From: Deltaproteobacteria bacterium
GTDB taxonomy: Bacteria > Desulfobacterota > UBA8473
DNA length: 6,090 nt
Assembly (NCBI GenBank): GCA_030643245.1
Contig: DAOWME010000186.1
Coordinates: 1 to 6,090, forward strand
Reading direction: 5' to 3'
Position 1 is the first letter of the stretch; each line of letters opens with the position of its first letter. The position numbers and the translations under genes were made by a program. Below the pieces are notes generated by a model. It saw only the letters and a program-made list of their open reading frames with translations, ran no database searches and had not been told where the DNA came from. Below are positions 1-5,936 of the stretch, in pieces.

Positions 1-94
1 TGCCTATTTCGAGGATTTTGTGTTTGAAGATCGGGCAAAGATGGCCTGAAGATGAGATGCACAAATGGGGAAGTTATTACGTCCCCGTCCCTTA
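1..94 (+). repeat. Half copy of a palindromic repeat, upstream of the DUF6485-like gene
   Basis: Positions 4-94 match the reverse complement of 5937-6027 with only four mismatches (at 10, 79, 82 and 85) and no gaps; 11-78 is a perfect 68-base match to 5953-6020. The right-hand copy is a long imperfect palindrome centred on 6030, and position 1 here corresponds to that centre. So only one arm of the element is visible and the other would lie outside the window. The repeat ends 28 bases before the start codon of the next gene. An open frame runs through it into that gene, but this is best explained as chance. It is probably a dispersed non-coding element; its family is not recognised. Confidence 0.85.
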
Positions 95-110
95 TTTTGA
101 AACACATTTC

Positions 111-116
111 AGGAGG
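111..116 (+). promoter_or_regulatory. Ribosome binding site that fixes the start at 123
   Basis: A perfect AGGAGG lies six bases before the ATG at 123. It shows that translation starts there and not at the in-frame ATG at 18, which lies inside the dispersed repeat. Confidence 0.85.
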
Positions 117-122
117 CAAAAA

Positions 123-326
123 ATGGAATGCCAAAATCTAGAGGCAAACTTGAAGCGGTGTAACTGTACATATGAGCCGTGCGAAAAAAAAGGCAAGTGC
201 TGTGAGTGCTTGGCCTATCACTGGCGAATGAAACAACTGCCGGCCTGTCTCTTTCCTCCGGAGGTTGAAAAGACATACGATCGTTCGCTTAAGCGCTTTA
301 TCTCTATCTATAAGGATACAGTATAG
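123..326 (+). CDS. Small Cys-rich protein, DUF6485-like
   Basis: This is a 67-residue cytosolic protein of unknown function. It has eight cysteines, at residues 3, 13, 15, 20, 26, 27, 29 and 42, plus His33. The pattern CNC-x4-C-x5-CC-x-C is followed by a YHWRMKQLPACLFP block and a charged C-terminal helix. From memory this matches the DUF6485 family of short proteins from anaerobic bacteria; the Cys cluster suggests metal binding (zinc or iron-sulfur), which is inference. There is no signal peptide or membrane segment. The start at 123 is chosen for its perfect Shine-Dalgarno site; the longer reading from 18 would be translated from a repeat. The stop is two bases before the next start codon, so this gene and the thiamine-binding family gene are very likely co-transcribed and translationally coupled. 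Confidence 0.8.
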   Translation: MECQNLEANLKRCNCTYEPCEKKGKCCECLAYHWRMKQLPACLFPPEVEKTYDRSLKRFISIYKDTV

Positions 327-328
327 AT

Positions 329-628
329 ATGGCAATCGTTGAAGTGAGTGTTGTACCTATCGGTTCACCTTGCACCAGTCTCAGCGAATACGTGGCAGAT
401 GCCTTAGCTGTGCTCAAGGAATCCGGCCTTAAATTCCAGTTGACTTCCATGGGAACGATCGTTGAAGGGGACCTCGATAAAATACTGGACATAATCAGAC
501 GCATGCACGAAACAACTTTTGCAAAGGGAATAATGCGAGTGGTTACAACCATTAAGATCGACGACAGAAGGGACAAACCCAATACGGGCGAGGGAAAGGT
601 ACAATCTGTCCTCAAGAAGCTTAAATAA
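329..628 (+). CDS. MTH1187 family (DUF77) thiamine-binding protein
   Basis: This 99-residue protein is the usual full length for the MTH1187/YkoF-like family, small cytosolic ferredoxin-like-fold proteins that oligomerise and, in characterised members, bind thiamine or related ligands. Diagnostic blocks are the N-terminal strand VEVSVVPIG (residues 4-12), the helix SEYVADALAVLKESGLKF, the strand QLTSMGTIVEGD and the C-terminal RVVTTIKIDDRRDK. Whether this member stores thiamine, delivers it or binds something else cannot be told from sequence. Its ATG lies two bases after the stop of the Cys-rich gene; a weak AAGGA lies about 12 bases upstream inside that gene, which fits translational coupling. 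Downstream, after six bases, the broken radical SAM fragment begins in a different frame. Confidence 0.9.
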   Translation: MAIVEVSVVPIGSPCTSLSEYVADALAVLKESGLKFQLTSMGTIVEGDLDKILDIIRRMHETTFAKGIMRVVTTIKIDDRRDKPNTGEGKVQSVLKKLK

Positions 629-633
629 AACAA

Positions 634-753
634 CATGAGATTGTCGGCACGAAGTTCCCGCCTGAACAGGCCGTATCCAAGGCCCTCCAGGGCAATTGTG
701 CAAGCATCTCTTATACATATACAGAACCTAGGATCTTCTTTGAATATGTCTAG
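634..753 (+). pseudogene. Remnant of an AmrS/PFL-activase-like radical SAM enzyme
   Basis: Frame 1 reads 39 residues starting HEIVGTKFPPEQAVSKALQ and ending SISYTYTEPRIFFEYV, then a TAG stop at 751-753. The block YTYTEPxIFFEY with PPEQAV upstream is characteristic of radical SAM enzymes of the AmmeMemoRadiSam (AmrS) and pyruvate-formate-lyase-activase-like group, where it lies shortly after the CxxxCxxC cluster motif. Here there is no start codon, no cluster motif and no C-terminal two-thirds, and the usual TEPT is TEPR, a one-base change. The frame differs from that of the preceding gene, with a TAA at 622-624 upstream. I read it as a non-functional internal fragment of a gene about 1 kb long, perhaps once downstream in the same transcript. 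The match is from memory of the family and not from a search. Confidence 0.65.
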
Positions 754-755
754 TG

Positions 756-786
756 TCGTGTCAGGCGTGAAATATCGTGTCAGGCG
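756..786 (+). repeat. Two direct copies of a 12-base sequence
   Basis: TCGTGTCAGGCG occurs at 756-767 and again at 775-786, 19 bases apart. It starts immediately after the stop of the radical SAM remnant and abuts the REP-like hairpin. It may mark the junction where the gene was cut and intergenic repeat sequence inserted, but no mechanism can be shown. Confidence 0.7.
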
Positions 787-788
787 CT

Positions 789-815
789 CGTCATTCCCAC
801 GAAGGTGGGAATCCA
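789..815. repeat. REP-like hairpin repeat between convergent genes
   Basis: The perfect stem ATTCCCAC (793-800) and GTGGGAAT (805-812), with a GAAG loop, sits in the context CGTCATTCC...GGAATCCA. This resembles a very common intergenic palindrome of proteobacterial genomes, often mis-translated as short peptides with phrases like FVGMT or SHLRGND. It lies 13 bases beyond the gatA stop on the minus strand. It has no T-run on either side, so it is not a classical rho-independent terminator, although it could stabilise a 3' end. Confidence 0.7.
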
Positions 816-825
816 ATATTTCTGG

Positions 826-2301
826 CTACTTCCCTCGGCCGGCATCCAGAGACGGCCTTCTGAGATGATAGTCGGTATGTTGTTCGAAGGCATAGGCTGC
901 CTGTAAAAGCGTCGCCTCATCAAAATGTCTTCCCAATAACTGCAACCCGATCGGCAGACCGTCTTTGCTAAAACCACACGGGACAGAAATACCCGGAATA
1001 CCAACAAGGTTTGCTGGAACAGTAAATATGTCCGTAAAGTACATCTGCAAAGGATCTCCCGTTTTTTCTCCAATCTTGAACGCAGGTGCGGGAACAGTTG
1101 GGGTGAGAAGCAAATCACACACCTTAAAGGCCTCATCAAAATCCCTCGCGATAAGGGTTCTTACCTGCGATGCCTTCTTATAATACGCATCATAGTAGCC
1201 TGCAGAAAGGGCATAGGTGCCAAGCATAATTCTCCGCTTCACTTCCCGTCCAAACCCTTCGGATCGAGTCTTTGCGTACATATCGAGTAACCCTTCAGGA
1301 CTAGAAGCTCTGTACCCGTATTTCACGCCATCGTAGCGAGCCAGGTTCGAGCTCGCCTCAGCCGGAGCGATTATATAGTAGGCAGCTATCGCATATTCAC
1401 TATGGGATAAAGAAACCTCCTTGTAAGCCGCTCCCAACCTCTCCAGCTCCTTCACCGCATCCCACACATACTTCTCCACATCCGGATCAATCCCCCCTGC
1501 AAAATACTCCTTGGGAATCCCTATTCTAAGGCCACTTATATCTCTGTCAAGGCTATTTACATAGTCTTCAACCGCTATATCCACAGAAGTGGAATCCAAC
1601 CGATCGTGGCCGCTTATAGCCGTTAAAAGGATCGCACAGTCCCGCACATCCTTAGTCAAAGGCCCTATCTGGTCCAGGGAAGAGGCAAAGGCTACCAACC
1701 CGAAACGGGATACCCTTCCATATGTCGGCTTTAAACCAACTACACCACAATATGCGGCCGGCTGTCTGATGGACCCTCCAGTATCAGATCCCAGGGCTCC
1801 AATGCACTCATCTGCAGCTACCGCACTGGCAGAACCACCGCTGGACCCCCCTGCTATCCTCCCCAAGTCCCATGGGTTCCTCGTTATACCAAAGTACGAT
1901 GTTTCCGTAGATGATCCCATGGCAAACTCATCCATATTTGTCTTTCCCACAGGAACCGATAGATGTCCCTCCAAGCTTTTGATAACCGTACCATCATATG
2001 GCGGTTTGTAGCTCTCCAGTATCCTGGAACCACACGTAGTCCTCTTGCCTTTCATACACATGTTGTCCTTTATTGCGAGAGGAATCCCTGTCAAGCCATC
2101 CTGCTTCCCCCCTTCGATCCTCCTGTCGGCCAGCTCCGCGCACTCCAGGCCCTCAGTTTCCATCAGGGTTATGAAGGCGCCCACCTTCCCCTCAACATCG
2201 TCTATCCTCCTAAATACAGATTCTGTCACTTCTCTCGACCTAACCTCACCCCTTTGTAACATCTCCTGTAATTCATGTATCTTTAATCTGTACAAGTCCA
2301 T
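826..2301 (-). CDS. gatA: Asp/Glu-tRNA amidotransferase subunit A
   Basis: GatA (491 residues, the normal length) is the amidase subunit of cytosolic GatCAB. It hydrolyses glutamine and passes ammonia to GatB, which converts misacylated Asp-tRNA(Asn) or Glu-tRNA(Gln) to the amide. The amidase-signature triad is intact: Lys78 in GIPLAIKDN, the cis-Ser Ser153 in GGSSGGS and the nucleophile Ser177 in GSDTGGSIRQ. Family blocks KTNMDEFAMGSSTE, VGLKPTYGRVSRFGL, PAEASSNLARYDG, RIMLGTYALSAGYYDAYY and GLPIGLQLLG are all present. One local patch before KTNMDEF (about residues 111-118) is unusual. An AAGGA lies nine bases before the ATG. It is last in the apparent clc-gatC-gatA operon, 17 bases after gatC. 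No gatB follows; the next genes are convergent. Confidence 0.97.
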   Translation of the reverse strand: MDLYRLKIHELQEMLQRGEVRSREVTESVFRRIDDVEGKVGAFITLMETEGLECAELADRRIEGGKQDGLTGIPLAIKDNMCMKGKRTTCGSRILESYKPPYDGTVIKSLEGHLSVPVGKTNMDEFAMGSSTETSYFGITRNPWDLGRIAGGSSGGSASAVAADECIGALGSDTGGSIRQPAAYCGVVGLKPTYGRVSRFGLVAFASSLDQIGPLTKDVRDCAILLTAISGHDRLDSTSVDIAVEDYVNSLDRDISGLRIGIPKEYFAGGIDPDVEKYVWDAVKELERLGAAYKEVSLSHSEYAIAAYYIIAPAEASSNLARYDGVKYGYRASSPEGLLDMYAKTRSEGFGREVKRRIMLGTYALSAGYYDAYYKKASQVRTLIARDFDEAFKVCDLLLTPTVPAPAFKIGEKTGDPLQMYFTDIFTVPANLVGIPGISVPCGFSKDGLPIGLQLLGRHFDEATLLQAAYAFEQHTDYHLRRPSLDAGRGK

Positions 2302-2318
2302 ATCTACAAATCCTTAAA

Positions 2319-2606
2319 TCATCCAATAATCTTCGGGACCCTGAGACAACCCTTGTTGGCATCAGGGGCGTTCATCAGACACTCCTCCTTCGAAAGAGAG
2401 GGTCTAACTTCATCGCCTCTCATTACGTTCCTCCCTGCACTGGCGTGCGACGTCGGCGCAACCTTTTCCGTATCGACTTCCTTCAACTTATCAAAGTAAT
2501 CGAGTATGCTACTCATTTCACTACTAAACGTCTCTTTCTCCCCCTCAGTCAATGCCAGACGGGCCAAGACCGCCACCTTCTCAACTTCTTCTTTACTTAT
2601 CTTCAT
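2319..2606 (-). CDS. gatC: Asp/Glu-tRNA amidotransferase subunit C
   Basis: GatC (95 residues, the family's usual size) is the small belt-like subunit that wraps the GatA-GatB interface and stabilises the complex. Typical blocks are the N-terminal helix KEEVEKVAVLARLALTEGE, the second helix SSILDYFDKLKEVDTEKV, the linker APTSHA, and the C-terminal RGDEV...PDANKGCLRVPKII. The ATG follows the clc stop by nine bases, and its Shine-Dalgarno (AGAGGG) overlaps the end of clc, which suggests translational coupling. gatA starts 17 bases downstream. It presumably acts with a GatB encoded elsewhere. Confidence 0.96.
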   Translation of the reverse strand: MKISKEEVEKVAVLARLALTEGEKETFSSEMSSILDYFDKLKEVDTEKVAPTSHASAGRNVMRGDEVRPSLSKEECLMNAPDANKGCLRVPKIIG

Positions 2607-2615
2607 TACCCTCTT

Positions 2616-4418
2616 CTACCTCTTCCCCAGATCACTCCTCTGTCTCTCCTTATTGTATGCGGTAAGCACATCCCGTCTGCTCAGCATCCCAATTACCCTG
2701 TCCGGTTCTCCCATATCCACCACAGGCAACTCCTCAATATTTTTCAGCGTAAACTTCCTCATTGCGTTGTGAAGATCGTCACCAAGGGTCACCACTATAA
2801 CATCAGACGTCATCATGTCTCCAGCGTTCACCAACTCACTCAATCCCTCCTCAAACATTATCTGACGTATGTCATCCAACGATAGTATGCCAACCATCTT
2901 CCCCCCCTCATCTATCACCGGAAAATAAGAATTGGGTGTATCGGTAACAAGCGCCAATATCTCTCTGAAAGGCATATTCTGAGGGATTAAGACCATATCT
3001 CTCTTATTGCTTAACGCGTCCTCCACCCTTAACCCTGCCAGAATATCAACCACAAAGTCACCAAGATGGGCCGGTGAATCTATTCTGGAGGACACCTGTT
3101 TTTCATATAAGTTCCACTTACGCGTAAAGAGAAACACAATACAAGATGACAACATCAACGGTACAAGCAAACCATAGCTACCTGTCATTTCACAGACCAT
3201 TATCAACGCTGAAATGGGAACGTTGGCCACCCCGCCAAAGAAGGCCCCCATGCCCACGAGCACAAACGCCGTCGGCTGGGTGACGATATCCGGAAATACC
3301 AGGTGCGCAGCCTGACCAAACCCACCGCCTAACATGGCCCCTATAAAGAGAGCAGGTGCGAAAACTCCACCGCTCCCCCCGGAGCTTATTGTAAACGAGG
3401 TGGCAAAGATCTTCGCAACAGCCAACGTCAACATTAGTCCAATGGCCATCTTCCCGTATATTGCCAACTGGACCCAGCCATATCCCATGGCCAGCACCTG
3501 CGGATAGAAGACCGCGATACCGCCCACCACAATACCACCTATAGCAGGCTTTAGATAGTTCTTTACCGGGAGTTTTTTAAAGATCCTATCCCTTACTCCA
3601 TAGAAGATCTTCACATAAAATGCCCCTAATATTACACACAATATACCCAAAACCGCATATAAGAGGAGCTCCGTCGGGTGTCTGAACAGGTAAACCGGGG
3701 TGTCGAAAAGAACCCCCCACCCAAAAAAGGATGAAAAGACCGAATATGCGACTATAGACGATATAATGGCAGGGATAATCCCTTCGAATTCAAATTCCGG
3801 CTCTCTGTACAACACCTCCGTAGCAAAGAGTGCCCCTCCAAGAGGTGCCCTGAACATACTCCCCACACCTGCGCCGGCCCCGGCGATGACCATTACTCTC
3901 CTATCACGGTCAGAGAGCTTCAATACCGACGCCAGAAATGACCCGAATCCGGCGCCGATCTGCGCAACCGGCCCTTCTCTCCCTGCGGATCCACCGGAGC
4001 CTATTGTAACCGCCGAAGCAACAGCCTTTACTATAGGCACCCTCTTCCTGATAACACCCCTCAATCTATGAAATGCATCTATCACAGCGTCCGTACCGTG
4101 ACCTGCCGCTTCGGGCGCCCACTTATATATGATAACCCCTGCTATTAACCCGCCGAGGGGAGGTACCAGTCCAACTATCCATCCGGGATGGACATGACCT
4201 GACGAGATCAACCCGCCGGACTCACCCCCTGCAACCGGAGGATAGTAACCACCAAGATTATTTAAGAAAAAATGGGCGCTCTTTTCCAACATATAGAAAA
4301 AGGCGCTTGAACCCAGCCCGGCGACAATCCCTATTAACGTACTGTATATAAACCACTTTCCAATAGACTTTACATCCAGGTCGTGTAGAACGCGACGCAA
4401 TCTATCCTTTAAGCCCAC
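2616..4418 (-). CDS. CLC-family chloride channel/transporter with two CBS domains
   Basis: This 600-residue inner-membrane protein has a CLC transport core with many hydrophobic helices over about residues 20-432, then a cytosolic pair of CBS domains at about 466-525 and 531-592, which commonly bind nucleotides and gate transport. Core motifs are GSGGSAGREGP (140-150) with the gating Glu148, GGVFAP (350-355), and Tyr438 near the position of the chloride-coordinating Tyr445 of E. coli ClcA. Two things are unusual. The first selectivity motif reads GHGTD (106-110) instead of GSGIP, so the serine ligand is His107. At the E. coli Glu203 (internal proton) position, in the stretch TEVLYRE, Val202 seems to stand. 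Channel versus proton exchange therefore cannot be settled. The start is GTG with a good ribosome binding site. It leads the gatC-gatA operon, behind the glmU terminator. Confidence 0.95.
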   Translation of the reverse strand: MGLKDRLRRVLHDLDVKSIGKWFIYSTLIGIVAGLGSSAFFYMLEKSAHFFLNNLGGYYPPVAGGESGGLISSGHVHPGWIVGLVPPLGGLIAGVIIYKWAPEAAGHGTDAVIDAFHRLRGVIRKRVPIVKAVASAVTIGSGGSAGREGPVAQIGAGFGSFLASVLKLSDRDRRVMVIAGAGAGVGSMFRAPLGGALFATEVLYREPEFEFEGIIPAIISSIVAYSVFSSFFGWGVLFDTPVYLFRHPTELLLYAVLGILCVILGAFYVKIFYGVRDRIFKKLPVKNYLKPAIGGIVVGGIAVFYPQVLAMGYGWVQLAIYGKMAIGLMLTLAVAKIFATSFTISSGGSGGVFAPALFIGAMLGGGFGQAAHLVFPDIVTQPTAFVLVGMGAFFGGVANVPISALIMVCEMTGSYGLLVPLMLSSCIVFLFTRKWNLYEKQVSSRIDSPAHLGDFVVDILAGLRVEDALSNKRDMVLIPQNMPFREILALVTDTPNSYFPVIDEGGKMVGILSLDDIRQIMFEEGLSELVNAGDMMTSDVIVVTLGDDLHNAMRKFTLKNIEELPVVDMGEPDRVIGMLSRRDVLTAYNKERQRSDLGKR

Positions 4419-4424
4419 AATCGA

Positions 4425-4430
4425 TCCTCT
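4425..4430 (-). promoter_or_regulatory. Ribosome binding site supporting the GTG start of clc
   Basis: On the minus strand AGAGGA lies six bases upstream of the GTG at 4418-4416. There is no ATG nearby in frame: the first internal Met is residue 43, already inside the membrane core. The GTG is therefore the likely start. Confidence 0.75.
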
Positions 4431-4478
4431 GACTACTTACATGAAACATCTTCCATCTCTCTACCCGGATGCCATCTG

Positions 4479-4514
4479 AAAAATAAAAACCAGATAGAAG
4501 GGCTTTCCATCTGG
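4479..4514 (-). terminator. Rho-independent terminator of glmU
   Basis: Read on the minus strand, the arms CCAGATGGAA and TTCTATCTGG (4514-4505 and 4499-4490) pair with one G-U wobble around a short GC-rich loop, and are followed at once by TTTTTATTTTT (4489-4479). It starts 32 bases after the glmU stop and ends about 60 bases before the clc start. This separates glmU from the clc-gatC-gatA transcript and implies a promoter for the latter in 4419-4478. I could not identify clear -35/-10 boxes there. Confidence 0.88.
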
Positions 4515-4546
4515 CACTCGGTCCCCTTTATGCCACACTATAATCT

Positions 4547-5914
4547 TTACTCTTTATCTTCCCTTCGTTCTTTTATCACCTGTCTGCTTCGGCTAAGGGC
4601 CAGACTACCAGACGGCACATCTCTTGTGATCGTTGATCCTGCTCCGATATATGCACATTCACCTATCGTAACAGGCGCCACAAATTGGGTGTCGCTCCCT
4701 ATAAAAACGCCATCTTCTATAACCGTCTCGTATTTCCTCTTTCCATCATAATTACACGTAATCGTTCCGGCCCCGACATTTACACCCCTACCAACCACCG
4801 CATCACCCAGATAGCTCAGATGAGAGGCCTTGCTGCCCTCACCGATCTTTGACTTTTTAACCTCCACGAAGTTCCCTATCTTAACCTTCGATCCCAATTC
4901 CGTCCCCGGCCTCAAATGGGCAAACGGACCAATGCTGGCCTCACCGCATATCTTGCTATCACTAATAACGGAATACGATTTAATAACCACACCATCACCT
5001 AACTCAGAATTGATAACTATCGAACCCTGTTCAACTATGCAATTTTGCCCTATTGTGGAAGCTCCACGAATATAACATCCAGGACATATCACCGTATCCC
5101 TGCCTATACGGACATCTCTCTCAATGAACGTTGTCCGCGGATCTATCACTGTAACCCCATTCAGCATCAGTCTGTCGATTATGCGTTCTCTGATAACATG
5201 AATAGCCTTTGCCATTTGCCTTCTGTTATTTATCCCCATCACCTCTGAGGGATCTTCAGCCAAAAAGCCTACCACACTCTCGCGGTCCTCGGCGGCAATA
5301 GCAACGATATCCGTTAAGTAATACTCTGACTGCTCATTAACCCTGCCGACCTTATCTAATGTGCGAAAGAGATATGGTCCATCTACGCAGTATATACCTG
5401 TATTAACTTCTTGCACTTCCCGCTCCGCACGGCTGGCGTCTTTCTCTTCTACAATCCTCAAAACATCACCATTCTCTCCTTTGATTATCCTGCCATAACC
5501 CTCCGGGTTCTCTAGTATGGTCGTCAAAACAGTGACCTTTGACTTTTTTCTCTGGTGAACCGCTACAAGCTTTCTCACTGTCTCTTCCTTAATCAAAGGC
5601 ACATCCCCGCAGAGTATCAATACGTCCCCTCTAAAATTTCCCAACCTTTGTTCGGCACATAGTACAGCGTGACCTGTGCCCAACTGCTCTTTTTGCTCAA
5701 CAAATATAATATCCTCTCCATCGAACGTATTCCTCACACGCCCGGCCTGATAGCCCACGACAACCACAATATTCCGAGAGCCGATTTTCTTTACAGTCTC
5801 TATAGGATACCATAGCATAGGCATACCCATCAACGGATGAAGGACCTTCACAAGGTCCGACTTCATCCTCGTGCCTTTTCCCGCAGCCAGTATCAACGCA
5901 GCTATCTCTTTCAT
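4547..5914 (-). CDS. glmU: Bifunctional UDP-GlcNAc pyrophosphorylase / GlcN-1-P acetyltransferase
   Basis: GlmU (455 residues, standard length) is a cytosolic trimer that acetylates glucosamine-1-phosphate and then couples it to UTP, giving UDP-GlcNAc for cell-wall and LPS synthesis. The N-terminal nucleotidyltransferase has LAAGKGTRMKS (9-19), QLGTGHA (77-83), the metal-binding Asp104 in CGDVPL and Asn229 in GINNR. The C-terminal left-handed beta-helix (from about residue 253) has the acetyltransferase residues Arg335, Lys353, His365, Tyr368, Asn379 and Lys394, aligned to E. coli Arg333 through Lys392. Both activities should be intact. The usual SDLPKVLH reads SDLVKVLH. The ATG has a GGAG five bases upstream, and the palindromic repeat begins 23 bases upstream. 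No glmS follows; a terminator does. Confidence 0.97.
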   Translation of the reverse strand: MKEIAALILAAGKGTRMKSDLVKVLHPLMGMPMLWYPIETVKKIGSRNIVVVVGYQAGRVRNTFDGEDIIFVEQKEQLGTGHAVLCAEQRLGNFRGDVLILCGDVPLIKEETVRKLVAVHQRKKSKVTVLTTILENPEGYGRIIKGENGDVLRIVEEKDASRAEREVQEVNTGIYCVDGPYLFRTLDKVGRVNEQSEYYLTDIVAIAAEDRESVVGFLAEDPSEVMGINNRRQMAKAIHVIRERIIDRLMLNGVTVIDPRTTFIERDVRIGRDTVICPGCYIRGASTIGQNCIVEQGSIVINSELGDGVVIKSYSVISDSKICGEASIGPFAHLRPGTELGSKVKIGNFVEVKKSKIGEGSKASHLSYLGDAVVGRGVNVGAGTITCNYDGKRKYETVIEDGVFIGSDTQFVAPVTIGECAYIGAGSTITRDVPSGSLALSRSRQVIKERREDKE

Positions 5915-5936
5915 GCCGACTCCAGAATATATCTAC

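Noticed and set aside
11..78. Riboswitch in the repeated leader (for example a cyclic-di-GMP type)
   Set aside because: A few purine-rich words are reminiscent, but the conserved core of no known riboswitch class could be matched and the palindrome explains the structure better.
18..326. Longer 102-residue version of the Cys-rich protein starting at the ATG at 18
   Set aside because: The first 26 codons come from the dispersed repeat, there is no ribosome binding site for that ATG, and a perfect AGGAGG precedes the ATG at 123.
793..812. Rho-independent terminator between the convergent genes
   Set aside because: The stem is perfect, but there is no T-run after it on either strand; it fits a REP-like repeat better.
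304..816. 170-residue open frame on the minus strand
   Set aside because: It runs antisense across the MTH1187-type gene and the radical SAM remnant and begins in the REP-like hairpin; no family features are visible.
635..868. 77-residue + strand open frame over the intergenic region
   Set aside because: It crosses the hairpin repeat and the end of gatA; the recognisable protein signal in this stretch is in another frame (634-753).
1589..2011. 140-residue + strand open frame inside gatA
   Set aside because: It is antisense to a well-conserved catalytic part of GatA and has no family features of its own.
3700..4071. 123-residue + strand open frame inside clc
   Set aside because: It is antisense to the CLC selectivity region; low-complexity Pro/Ala composition mirrors Gly-rich codons on the coding strand.
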